Shown one piece after another: positions 27,912-35,572 of a stretch of 64,000 nt of DNA. The number at the start of each line of letters is the position of its first letter. Positions within the stretch are counted from its first letter, which is position 1. A program made the position numbers and the translations under genes. The DNA comes from Acidithiobacillus sp. (GTDB lineage: Bacteria > Pseudomonadota > Gammaproteobacteria > Acidithiobacillales > Acidithiobacillaceae). The notes below the pieces were generated by a model, which worked only from the letters and a program-made list of their open reading frames with translations, had not been told where the DNA came from and did no database searches. The DNA lies in assembly GCA_028697715.1 (NCBI GenBank), contig JAQVDS010000003.1, forward strand, positions 80,734 to 144,733. The letters run 5' to 3'.

Positions 27912-27926
27912 CGGGTTCGGGTTTTT
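27903..27926 (+). terminator. Terminator-like hairpin between csoS4B and csoS1
   Basis: GAACCC (27903-27908), loop TGAC, GGGTTC (27913-27918), then GGGTTTTT. The stem is only 6 bp, so partial termination or processing is more likely than a full stop. The csoS4B stop TGA (27909-27911) is in the loop, so translating ribosomes would disrupt the hairpin. A strong ribosome site (AAGGAGGGG) for the first csoS1 follows. Confidence 0.5.
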
Positions 27927-27947
27927 CTCTGTAAGGAGGGGTGAATA

Positions 27948-28244
27948 ATGGCAGATGTAACAGGTATTGCTCTCGGAATGATCGAAACTCGTGGCTTGGT
28001 GCCGGCAATTGAAGCGGCCGATGCCATGACCAAGGCAGCAGAAGTGCGCTTGATCGGACGTCAGTTCGTTGGTGGCGGCTATGTGACGGTCCTGGTGCGT
28101 GGCGAGACCGGTGCCGTGAACGCTGCGGTTCGCGCTGGCGCCGATGCCTGCGAGCGCGTCGGCGACGGTCTGGTGGCCGCACACATCATCGCGCGCGTGC
28201 ATTCGGAAGTGGAAAACATCCTGCCCAAGGCTCCAACCGCGTAA
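27948..28244 (+). CDS. csoS1C: Carboxysome hexameric shell protein (CsoS1C position)
   Basis: 98-residue BMC-H protein forming the hexagonal tiles of the shell facets. Motifs: [39 protein letters not shown] and the pore/edge region [19 protein letters not shown]. First of three tandem copies; the name follows the H. neapolitanus order C-A-B. It differs from the next copy at only two residues near the C-terminus, and the first 41 nucleotides of the two genes are identical. Confidence 0.95.
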   Translation: MADVTGIALGMIETRGLVPAIEAADAMTKAAEVRLIGRQFVGGGYVTVLVRGETGAVNAAVRAGADACERVGDGLVAAHIIARVHSEVENILPKAPTA

Positions 28245-28300
28245 AGCGGCTAGGTCGGTCAGGTTCCCAAAGATTTTTTGATTTTTGTTAGGAGATTACA

Positions 28301-28597
28301 ATGGCAGATGTAACAGGTATTGCTCTCGGAATGATCGAAACGCGTGGTTTGGTGCCGGCTATCGAGGCGGCTGATGCCATGACTAAAGCCGCTGAGGTGC
28401 GCCTGATCGGTCGTCAGTTTGTTGGCGGTGGCTATGTGACGGTGCTGGTGCGTGGTGAAACTGGTGCGGTCAATGCGGCTGTGCGTGCCGGCGCCGACGC
28501 TTGCGAGCGGGTGGGCGATGGCTTGGTGGCTGCCCACATCATTGCCCGTGTGCACTCTGAGGTGGAAAACATCCTACCCAAGGTGCCGACCGTCTAA
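28301..28597 (+). CDS. csoS1A: Carboxysome hexameric shell protein (CsoS1A position)
   Basis: 98-residue BMC-H shell protein, nearly identical to the preceding copy (ends in KVPTV instead of KAPTA). Outside the shared 5' end the DNA has many synonymous differences, so the protein is under tight constraint. Ribosome site TTAGGAG precedes ATG 28301. The upstream spacer has two T-runs but no convincing hairpin. Confidence 0.95.
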   Translation: MADVTGIALGMIETRGLVPAIEAADAMTKAAEVRLIGRQFVGGGYVTVLVRGETGAVNAAVRAGADACERVGDGLVAAHIIARVHSEVENILPKVPTV

Positions 28598-28613
28598 TCT
28601 AGTTCGTGGATGT

Positions 28614-28641
28614 GACACGGCGGGCTGTCGCTCGTCGTGTC
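28614..28641 (+). other. Hairpin between csoS1A and csoS1B
   Basis: GACACGGCG (28614-28622) pairs with CGTCGTGTC (28633-28641) over 9 bp, including one G-U, with a 10-base loop. No T-run follows. It may be a processing or stability element between tandem shell genes. Confidence 0.6.
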
Positions 28642-28672
28642 CCTCCTCCTAAACCCTAGAGGGAGATAGAGC

Positions 28673-29011
28673 ATGGCAACAGTAACAGGCATTGCCTTGG
28701 GGATGATCGAGACGCGTGGTCTGGTGCCGGCTATCGAAGCGGCCGATGCCATGACCAAGGCCGCAGAGGTTCGTCTGGTCGGTCGTCAATTCGTTGGTGG
28801 TGGTTATGTCACGGTCTTGGTACGTGGCGAGACCGGTGCGGTGAACGCTGCGGTTCGGGCTGGCGCCGATGCCTGCGAACGGGTTGGCGATGGCTTGGTC
28901 GCAGCGCACATCATCGCGCGTGTCCACTCGGAAGTGGAGAACATTCTACCGACGACGCCTACTGCAGACGGTAGTGGCCGCGATGGCGACGTCAGTGCGG
29001 TGCAAAGCTAA
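28673..29011 (+). CDS. csoS1B: Carboxysome hexameric shell protein with C-terminal extension (CsoS1B position)
   Basis: 112-residue BMC-H protein with the same core as the two copies upstream ([38 protein letters not shown]) and about 14 extra residues ([16 protein letters not shown]) at the C-terminus. A longer tail is also a feature of CsoS1B in other organisms. GGGAG precedes the ATG. It starts 75 bases after csoS1A, with a hairpin in the gap. Confidence 0.95.
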   Translation: MATVTGIALGMIETRGLVPAIEAADAMTKAAEVRLVGRQFVGGGYVTVLVRGETGAVNAAVRAGADACERVGDGLVAAHIIARVHSEVENILPTTPTADGSGRDGDVSAVQS

Positions 29012-29023
29012 GTAGAGGCGTTC

Positions 29024-29470
29024 GTGTTGCGACCGCATCCCCGTATCGCCGGTTTTCTCGGGCGAGCGCTCAGTCATGAGTTTCTGGCAGTGCAGCAGTA
29101 CCTCGTGCAGTCCCGTCTGTGTCGACTCTGGGGCTGGCAGGACTGGGCCGAGAGCTTCGCCCGGGAATCTCGGGAGGAGTTGGAGCACGCGGGCCTGCTT
29201 AGCGATCAGCTGTTGCGCATGGGCATTGCGCCCAGTGCCGGCACCTTGCGGCCGTCGCGGCCGGGCAGGGATCTGCGGGAGATGCTCGAACAGGACGTGG
29301 CGATCGAGTGGTCGGCAGTAGAGCTTTACGCCGAGGCCCTCGATTTCAGTCAGCGAATGCGCGATGCACCCACTGCTTCGCTGTTCGCGCAGTTGCTGGA
29401 AGACGAAAAGGGGCATCTAATGCATCTGCAGGAAACCATCAGCTCTCTCGGGACCCATCATGGGCACTGA
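29024..29470 (+). CDS. Bacterioferritin-like protein of the carboxysome operon
   Basis: 148-residue four-helix ferritin-like protein, often found after csoS1 genes. Its role in carboxysomes is unproven. Seen: ALSHEFLAVQQYLVQSRLCR with a Glu-x6-Tyr pattern, SREELEHAGLLSDQLLRMG with Glu-x2-His, and LEDEKGHLMHLQETI with Glu-x2-x-His-type ligands, together compatible with a di-iron site. The start is GTG 29024, with GAGG a few bases upstream. It overlaps acRAF by 11 bases. Confidence 0.85.
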   Translation: MLRPHPRIAGFLGRALSHEFLAVQQYLVQSRLCRLWGWQDWAESFARESREELEHAGLLSDQLLRMGIAPSAGTLRPSRPGRDLREMLEQDVAIEWSAVELYAEALDFSQRMRDAPTASLFAQLLEDEKGHLMHLQETISSLGTHHGH

Positions 29471-29735
29471 GACCTCCGCCGGTTGTCCCGATGGCTGGGA
29501 GGAGCGCGGCAAGCCGCTGTCCTGGACTCGACGTTTCAGTTTCCCGGATTATGCGGCTACCCGCAGCTTTCTGGATCGGCTAACGGAACTGTCCGAAGAG
29601 TTCGACTACTATCCAAACCTGAATTTTGCGCGCGATTATGTCGTGGTTGCCGTGCAATTTGATGGTGATCAGATTGACGCCCGGCTCGCGGGATATGCGC
29701 ATGCCGCACAAGCGGCATACGCTGCGGCGGAATAG
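29460..29735 (+). CDS. Pterin carbinolamine dehydratase-like Rubisco assembly factor (acRAF)
   Basis: 91-residue PCD-like protein. In alpha-carboxysome operons this family acts as a Rubisco assembly factor rather than a pterin enzyme. The fold is seen in LSWTRRFSFPDYAATRSFLD, EEFDYYPNLNFARDYVVVAV, then FDGDQIDARLAGYAHAAQAA. The classical catalytic motif with consecutive histidines is replaced by YYPNLNF, consistent with loss of dehydratase activity. It starts inside the ferritin-like gene and ends three bases before mcdA. Confidence 0.88.
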   Translation: MGTETSAGCPDGWEERGKPLSWTRRFSFPDYAATRSFLDRLTELSEEFDYYPNLNFARDYVVVAVQFDGDQIDARLAGYAHAAQAAYAAAE

Positions 29736-29738
29736 GGT

Positions 29739-30359
29739 ATGGCGACGTTGCGTATCGCTCTGTTCAACGCCAAGGGCGGTTGCGGTAAGACGACCCTGGC
29801 GTGGAACCTGGCATCCGGGCTTGCGCAGCGCGCTAGTACCTTGCTGTTGGACGCAGACCCCCAAGGGAGTCTCCAACGTTGGGCAGATTGGAGCGAAGAA
29901 GATGGCAATGGTATGACGGTTGCCGGTCGGGAGGCGCTGAAAAGCTCGGGAATCGGTTCAGCACAGTACTGTGTCATCGATTGTCCTCCTGCCTTGGAGG
30001 CAGTGGAAACGCGAAAGGCTCTGGATCTTGCTGACGTCGTGCTGCTACCGGTCCTCCCTTCGCCTCTCGACCTTTGGGCGAGTCAGCGCAGTGTCGAAGC
30101 CATTGAAGAAATTCGAAAGAAGAATCCGAAGCTGCGCGCGGCACTTGTGCTGAATCAGGTCGAGGGGCGGAGCGCGCTGTCGCGGGCGGCCGAACATGCC
30201 ATAGTAACTTTGGGATTGCCGGTTTTTCGCGGGCAGATCGCGAGAAGAGCGATCTATCGCAACGCTGCAGTCGAGGGCAAAAGCGTTTACCAGATGGGGA
30301 AACGAGCTGATGCTGCGGTTGCGGAAATTGAGGTACTGATCGAGGAGGTTCTCAAATGA
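29739..30359 (+). CDS. mcdA: Carboxysome positioning ATPase McdA (ParA family)
   Basis: ParA-type ATPase that distributes carboxysomes along the nucleoid. The 206-residue protein has a deviant Walker A FNAKGGCGKTTLAWNLA with the signature Lys12 and Lys17, Walker A' LLLDADPQGSLQRWADW, and Walker B YCVIDCPPALE. It has no N-terminal DNA-binding domain, as expected of small McdA/MinD-like forms. ATGA overlap with mcdB indicates a two-gene positioning module inside the carboxysome operon. Confidence 0.92.
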   Translation: MATLRIALFNAKGGCGKTTLAWNLASGLAQRASTLLLDADPQGSLQRWADWSEEDGNGMTVAGREALKSSGIGSAQYCVIDCPPALEAVETRKALDLADVVLLPVLPSPLDLWASQRSVEAIEEIRKKNPKLRAALVLNQVEGRSALSRAAEHAIVTLGLPVFRGQIARRAIYRNAAVEGKSVYQMGKRADAAVAEIEVLIEEVLK

Positions 30360-30577
30360 CTAGCCAGTTGGAAAACAAGCTCAATGCGAGCATGCAGAGT
30401 CCACGTCGGCGCAGTACCAGCAAGGCTGATACTCTGGTGCAAAGCAAGGCGCCAGAGTCTTCAAGCGGTAGCGTGAAGAAGGCTCCTCCGAGCAGTGAAT
30501 CCAAAGCAGAATCTGTTGCGGATCTCAATGCTGGCGGCGGACGCGAGTTGAATCCACAGCGTATCTGGCCGGACTGA
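30356..30577 (+). CDS. mcdB: Carboxysome positioning adaptor McdB (alpha type)
   Basis: 73-residue, Ser/Lys/Glu-rich, apparently disordered protein directly after mcdA. Alpha-McdB proteins are short, disordered and link McdA to the shell, with a conserved tryptophan near the C-terminus. Here the tail NPQRIWPD fits. The assignment rests on position, composition and this tail, because sequence similarity is low in the family. Confidence 0.82.
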   Translation: MTSQLENKLNASMQSPRRRSTSKADTLVQSKAPESSSGSVKKAPPSSESKAESVADLNAGGGRELNPQRIWPD

Positions 30578-30619
30578 ATCCGCCAGGCAACAGCGCGCTA
30601 TAAACCAGCGACGACGACC

Positions 30620-30639
30620 GGGGGCCGAGGCCCCCCTTT
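30620..30639 (+). other. GC-rich hairpin between mcdB and cbbO
   Basis: GGGGGC (30620-30625), loop CGAG, GCCCCC (30630-30635), then CTTT. The T-run is too short for a confident terminator. It lies in the 89-base gap that separates the shell and positioning genes from cbbO-dab-cbbQ, and could attenuate the downstream half of the operon. Confidence 0.5.
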
Positions 30640-30666
30640 ACCGGAGGGCGAGCTGAGCAGCTTCTT

Positions 30667-33018
30667 ATGGCAATCCTGCTGACCGACTATCCCGATATCC
30701 TCGAAGAACTGGGTCCCGACGCATCGGCAGTTCTCGAAGCGAACTGGCACGAGGCCGCGCGGATCTTTACCCAGCGCGGTCTGGAAGCCTATCTGGAGGG
30801 TGCGCGCAGCCTCAAATCCTTGGGGCGCGGGACGGAGCTCGTGCTCAGTTTCATTGAGGCCGGTCCGCATGTGGCACGGGAAATTGGCGAGCAGGCGGTT
30901 TTCGAAATGCTGTCCACCGCCATCCGCATGTTCTCCAAGACCAGCTCCGAGGTCTTGGTCCTGTTTTTTTCGACTGCCCCCATTGTCGCCCAGCGTCTGG
31001 GAGAGATCGACCTTTTCCGCGGCTATCTCCTGCTTCTCGATCAATTGCTGGCGCAGGCCCCGCGAGGCGTGCGCCCTATGTTGGGTAAAATCGAGGTGCT
31101 CCTCGAACAGATGACCCTGGGTGGGCTGCGGCGCTGGGCCAACTGGGGCATTTCCGCCTACCGCAACGATTTTTCGGCGCAGGCGGAGTTTTTTGGCCTG
31201 GAAACCCCACAGGCCCTTGCCGTGTTGCAGCAGGAGCACCGTGGCATCCTTTTTGTGGACGTGCAGCGACGCCTGAATATGTACCTACGCGCTTTGTGGG
31301 GAAGGGATTTCTTTCTGCGTCCGACCTCCGGCGATTACGAAAGCCGCACGGGTTATCAGCCTTACATCGAGGACTATTTCATTTTTGTTCCCGATGCGTA
31401 CGACGATGCGGTAATCGCGGACGACGACAAGGTGCCTGCTCTGGAGGTCTATCGGGCAGCGGTCGCCCATGCCGCGGCGCATGTCGTTGAGTCGCAGTTC
31501 GATACCCGTCTGGAACTCGCTACCCCGCTGAAAAAGCTCTGGATTGGAGTTTTGGAAGACGCTCGGGTGGAGACCCTGGAGGGCCGGCGCTTCCCGGGAC
31601 TTCTGCCCCTCTGGCGGCGCCTCGGGCAAACCGAGGCGGTGCGGCAAAAAAAGGCCGACGCGCGGCTTGGCGAACTTGCCGAACGGGCTGCCTATGCACT
31701 CATCGAGCCCGATTATCAGGACGAGCATCCGTTGGTGGCGCGTGTCCGGAGTCTGTTTCCGCGGCTCCTGGACGAGCAGGAAGATCGGTATGGCGTTCTT
31801 CTCTCTGCCGCCGAGGAGCTTGCCGAACTCAGCAAGGAGCTGGGCCTGGAGTTTTCCGCGCAAAAGGATCAGCCGTCCAGCCCCTACCGTGACGACAACC
31901 GCTATCTGTGGACCCCGCCCGCGAGCGCAGTCGATATCCTTAACGGTAGCCAGCCCCAGGTACGCAAGTATGTAAATCTGATGGAGATGATCAACACTCT
32001 CGATGTGGAGTATGCTGGTGATGATGCCCAGGAGATCTGGATTCTCGCCACCGAGCTCTATGACGACGACGGCAAGACCTTCAACGAGAAGGAGGGGAAG
32101 GAGCCGGTCGCGCAGCCGGTGAGCTATTCCGAGTGGGATTACCAGACACAGCTGGAACGCCCGATGTGGACTACGGTCTACGAGAAGCGCCCGAAAATGG
32201 GAGACCCAGCGGAAATCGAGGCTCTGTTGGAGCAGCACAAGCCTTTGGTGCAGAAGATCGGCAAGATGATCGAGGCCATCCAGCCGCAAGGTGTGGTGCG
32301 TACGCGCAAGGTGGAAGATGGCGATGACATCGACATCAATGCGGCGATTCTGGCGATGACCGATATCCGCATGGGACAGCAGCCCGATCCGCGCATCGGC
32401 ATTCGTACCCGGCTGCACATTCGTGACCTATCGGTGACCCTGCTCATCGACCTTTCGGAATCGACCAACGACAAGCTGCGCTCGCGCAGCGAGGGAGATG
32501 TCACGGTGTTGCAGCTGGCGCGCGAGGCTGCCGTATTGCTCGCCGGCGCTCTCGACCGGATTGGCGATCCCTTTATGCTGTGCGGCTTTGACTCCAACGG
32601 TCGCCACGACGTCGAATTTTACACCTTCAAATCCTTCGCTGCGCCTTATGACGAGAAGGTGAAAGGACGCCTGGCCGGCATGACCGGCAAACTCTCCACG
32701 CGCATGGGTGCGGCATTGCGCCACACCGGGCATCTGATGGAGCAGTATCCGAGCCAGAAAAAGTTGCTGATCCTGCTCACCGACGGCGAGCCGGCAGACA
32801 ATGACGTGCGTGATCCGCAGTATCTGCGTTTCGATAGCAAACGGGCGGTGGAGGAACTGGCGCGCAAGGGAATCCGCACATTCTGCCTGTCTCTCGATCC
32901 CTACGCCGACGAGTATGTCAGCCGTATCTTTGGCCAGCGCAACTACTTGGTGCTGGATCATGTCGATAGTCTTCCGCTGAAATTGCCGCAGCTCTATGTA
33001 TCGATGACCAAGTCCTAA
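30667..33018 (+). CDS. cbbO: Rubisco activase adaptor CbbO (von Willebrand factor A protein)
   Basis: 783-residue partner of the AAA+ protein CbbQ; together they remove inhibitory sugar phosphates from Rubisco. The C-terminal VWA domain has the metal-ion site Asp595-x-Ser597-x-Ser599 in LLIDLSESTNDKLRSRSEGD and the later LLILLTDGEPADND. The N-terminal 550 residues are helical and CbbO-specific. Here cbbO lies upstream and cbbQ four genes downstream, with the DAB genes between them. The ribosome site is weak. Confidence 0.94.
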   Translation: MAILLTDYPDILEELGPDASAVLEANWHEAARIFTQRGLEAYLEGARSLKSLGRGTELVLSFIEAGPHVAREIGEQAVFEMLSTAIRMFSKTSSEVLVLFFSTAPIVAQRLGEIDLFRGYLLLLDQLLAQAPRGVRPMLGKIEVLLEQMTLGGLRRWANWGISAYRNDFSAQAEFFGLETPQALAVLQQEHRGILFVDVQRRLNMYLRALWGRDFFLRPTSGDYESRTGYQPYIEDYFIFVPDAYDDAVIADDDKVPALEVYRAAVAHAAAHVVESQFDTRLELATPLKKLWIGVLEDARVETLEGRRFPGLLPLWRRLGQTEAVRQKKADARLGELAERAAYALIEPDYQDEHPLVARVRSLFPRLLDEQEDRYGVLLSAAEELAELSKELGLEFSAQKDQPSSPYRDDNRYLWTPPASAVDILNGSQPQVRKYVNLMEMINTLDVEYAGDDAQEIWILATELYDDDGKTFNEKEGKEPVAQPVSYSEWDYQTQLERPMWTTVYEKRPKMGDPAEIEALLEQHKPLVQKIGKMIEAIQPQGVVRTRKVEDGDDIDINAAILAMTDIRMGQQPDPRIGIRTRLHIRDLSVTLLIDLSESTNDKLRSRSEGDVTVLQLAREAAVLLAGALDRIGDPFMLCGFDSNGRHDVEFYTFKSFAAPYDEKVKGRLAGMTGKLSTRMGAALRHTGHLMEQYPSQKKLLILLTDGEPADNDVRDPQYLRFDSKRAVEELARKGIRTFCLSLDPYADEYVSRIFGQRNYLVLDHVDSLPLKLPQLYVSMTKS

Positions 33019-33044
33019 CGGGAAATCTTTTGGTAACACTGGCA

Positions 33045-33078
33045 GGGAATCCTACCTCGCGGGATCTGGTGGATTCCC
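33045..33078 (+). other. Inverted repeat between cbbO and dabB
   Basis: GGGAATCC (33045-33052) and GGATTCCC (33071-33078) form a perfect 8-bp repeat with an 18-base loop in the 87-base gap. There is no T-run. It could be a hairpin in the mRNA or an operator for a dab promoter. Confidence 0.5.
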
Positions 33079-33105
33079 CTGTGCCTCGGCAACAAGGAGT
33101 TTTTG

Positions 33106-34794
33106 ATGGACACCCTAGCGATTGTGATTCCTTTCGTGCCCGTCCTGTCGGCAGCGATCATTTTTCTGTTCTTGCGTAACCGCAAGGGAACAGCTGCGCG
33201 CCTCAGCGTGCTGGCCACTTTGCTGACCTTCCTGCTGTCGCTGTCTTTATTGGGTGACTACATCACCTCGCAGGTGGCGAGGGTGGAATGGATCGGACAG
33301 ATCTGGGGGAGCATCTGGCTGGATCCCCTGGCCTTGATCATGTGGACCTTCGTATCGGGAATCAGTCTCCTAGTACATATGTATTCGGTCCGCTATATGG
33401 TCGAGGAGCCGAATTATCCGCGCTTCTTTGCCCTGCTCGATCTGATGACGGCAACCATCTTTTTCATGGTCTCCGCAGCGGATTTGATTACCCTGTTGGT
33501 GGCCTGGTTTTTGGTGGGGGTGTTTCTCTATTTTCTGCTCGGACACGACACCGATCGTTCGGCATCCGGGCGCTATGCCTTCTGGACGCAGATTACCTAT
33601 CGCTTTGGTGATCTACCTCTCTGGCTGGCGGCGTTCATTCTGTTCAAGGCCTATCATAGCCTGTCCTTGCCGGTCATCTTCGCGCAGGTGGCGGCCGCGC
33701 CGAATGCCGTGCAGCTCTGGGGCATGCCTGTCCCGGCCTGGGTCGGCATCCTTATCGCCATCTCCGCCTTTGCCCGCTCGGCGCAGTTCCTGCTGCATGG
33801 CTGGCTACCCTACACCATGGACGGCCCGACACCCGTCTCGGCGCTGATGCACGCCGGCATCGTCAATGCCGGCGGTTTCCTCTTCAACCGCTTTGCGCCG
33901 ATCTTTGAGTATACCAGTCTGGCCCTGCACATCGCCTTTGTGGTGGGACTGATCACCGCGGTCTTGGGATCGGCGTTGATGCTGATTCAAAACGATATCA
34001 AGCGCTCCCTAGGTTATTCGACCATGGGCCAGATGGGTTTCATGGTGATGGAGTGTGGTCTGGGTGCATTCCCGCTGGCAGTATTCCACCTCATCGCCCA
34101 CGGTTTTTTCAAGGCGTCGCTCTTTCTGGGAGCGGGCAACGCCATTGGTGAGGCCCGCGCCGCGGACGGCGTACCCCCAGACCCCGTCTATGTCTCGGTG
34201 GTGGAGCGTCGGCCCAATAAACCCTCCCGTCTACCATTGATTACCGCCGCGGCACTCACCATTCTCGTACCAGTGCTGGTGCTGAGTCTGTCGCACTTCT
34301 TTGTGGCCTCGCACCTGTTCTTCGAGCAGGGGGTCATCATTCTGCTGTTCTTCGCTTGGGTTACTGGCGCGCAGGCGCTATTTGCCACGCACAAGATGAC
34401 CCACAGCAATCCCTGGCAGGTCATGGGTGGGATACTGGGCTCTTTCGTGCTCGTGGTGATTGGCTATACCTTGATCAGTCACTACTTTGGGAACTTCCTC
34501 TATCCGGAGCACGGGGCCAGTAAGCGGCTCTTTGCCTCGGCAAGTATCGGAGTGCTTTCGTATGATGTCTTGGTCATCATCTTGGCCCTGCTCTTTGTTG
34601 GCGGCTGGGCGCTGACTTTCTTTGCCGACGCCCGCGATTGGGGACAACATCTCAGCGAAAAATGGCATGGTACCTATGTGGCACTGTATGCGCTCCTGAC
34701 CCGCGAACTCTATCTGAATGACTTTTTTGTGCGCATGACACAGGTGCTGTTTGCTGCATCCCGTCGTCTCAACGTCTGGTTCCGCTGGAGTTAA
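33106..34794 (+). CDS. dabB: DabB, NuoL-like membrane subunit of the DAB inorganic carbon pump
   Basis: Cation-channel subunit that energises DabA. The 562-residue polytopic protein of the NuoL/MrpA superfamily has about 14 helices. It carries the signature HGWLPYTMDGPTPVSALMHA, then GIVNAGGFLFNRFAP (residues about 230-265), and the segment DIKRSLGYSTMGQMGFMVME. ATG 33106 has AAGGAG six bases upstream, so TTG 33103 is not used. No other complex I genes are nearby, which excludes an NADH dehydrogenase operon. Confidence 0.93.
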   Translation: MDTLAIVIPFVPVLSAAIIFLFLRNRKGTAARLSVLATLLTFLLSLSLLGDYITSQVARVEWIGQIWGSIWLDPLALIMWTFVSGISLLVHMYSVRYMVEEPNYPRFFALLDLMTATIFFMVSAADLITLLVAWFLVGVFLYFLLGHDTDRSASGRYAFWTQITYRFGDLPLWLAAFILFKAYHSLSLPVIFAQVAAAPNAVQLWGMPVPAWVGILIAISAFARSAQFLLHGWLPYTMDGPTPVSALMHAGIVNAGGFLFNRFAPIFEYTSLALHIAFVVGLITAVLGSALMLIQNDIKRSLGYSTMGQMGFMVMECGLGAFPLAVFHLIAHGFFKASLFLGAGNAIGEARAADGVPPDPVYVSVVERRPNKPSRLPLITAAALTILVPVLVLSLSHFFVASHLFFEQGVIILLFFAWVTGAQALFATHKMTHSNPWQVMGGILGSFVLVVIGYTLISHYFGNFLYPEHGASKRLFASASIGVLSYDVLVIILALLFVGGWALTFFADARDWGQHLSEKWHGTYVALYALLTRELYLNDFFVRMTQVLFAASRRLNVWFRWS

Positions 34795-34798
34795 GCCC

Positions 34799-35572
34799 AT
34801 GGAATGGATCGTTCTTCTGATTAGCGCAGTTCTGCTCCCCATTTTTCCGCTGAGTTTGATTTTCAATCGCTTGGTGGCGACGGCACCGGGACCCTGGGGT
34901 AGGGCATTGGCGCTTCTGGTCTTGCCACAATTGGGGATTCTGTTGCTGTACCACACCGGGCCCTTCTTGCCCTTGCCCGTACTCGGGCAACGGATCTGGT
35001 TGATGATGGTACTCTTCACCGCGGTTTTTTATGCCTTTCGCGCCGTGAGTGCACGGGAAATCAGCGTCTGGTCGCGTCTTAGTGCGAGTTCCGGATTGAC
35101 GCTGACTTGGTTGCTGGTGGCCAGTGGTAGCCCGGTGCATCTGACGCAACTGTTCGTCCTGGCTTGGTCCGTGCCGGCGGCCTTGCTCATGATCTGGGCG
35201 GGTCTGCTGAGTCAGCGGATGGGCGGTGCCTATCTGGGGTTGCGTGGCGGACTCGCCACGGAACTGCCGCGTCTTAGTGGACTGATCACCGTTACTGCGT
35301 TGGCTCTGGTGGCGACGCCGGTATTCCCCGGGTTTTTTGCAATGTTGCAGGTATTTCACTTGCTCAGTTTGTCTTGGTTGTGGCCTTTGTTGCTGCTCTT
35401 GATGATCTGGGGATGGTCGATCGGTAAATTCCTGCAGGATCTGCTCTTTGGTATTTACCAGGGGGAGCCGCTGACGGATATCGGGGGCACGGTGACCAGT
35501 GTGGGTGCCGGAGTGCTGTTCCTTTTCGCATTGTTTGGACTCGTCTGGAGTGGCCTATGGATAGGAAACTGA
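34799..35572 (+). CDS. NuoM-like half-length membrane protein between dabB and dabA
   Basis: 257-residue, very hydrophobic protein with about eight predicted helices. The stretch LRGGLATELPRLSGLITVTA followed by LALVATPVFPGFFAMLQVF resembles the helix region of NuoM/NuoL-type antiporter subunits (GGLA..MP, then a Gly/Pro-rich helix). The charged residues usual in complete antiporters are sparse. It starts five bases after dabB and overlaps dabA by 16 bases, so it is probably a stoichiometric third component. I know of no assigned function. ATG 34799 is chosen because earlier codons lie in dabB. Confidence 0.8.
   Translation: MEWIVLLISAVLLPIFPLSLIFNRLVATAPGPWGRALALLVLPQLGILLLYHTGPFLPLPVLGQRIWLMMVLFTAVFYAFRAVSAREISVWSRLSASSGLTLTWLLVASGSPVHLTQLFVLAWSVPAALLMIWAGLLSQRMGGAYLGLRGGLATELPRLSGLITVTALALVATPVFPGFFAMLQVFHLLSLSWLWPLLLLLMIWGWSIGKFLQDLLFGIYQGEPLTDIGGTVTSVGAGVLFLFALFGLVWSGLWIGN

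Noticed and set aside
31285..32418. A 377-codon minus-strand open frame opposite cbbO
   Set aside because: cbbO is supported by its VWA motifs and operon context; the antisense frame has low-complexity His/Leu/Arg composition.
33106..35572. Fragment of a complex I (nuo) or Mrp antiporter operon
   Set aside because: No other nuo or mrp genes are present, and DabA (DUF2309 with its zinc-ligand set) follows directly, which defines a DAB operon.
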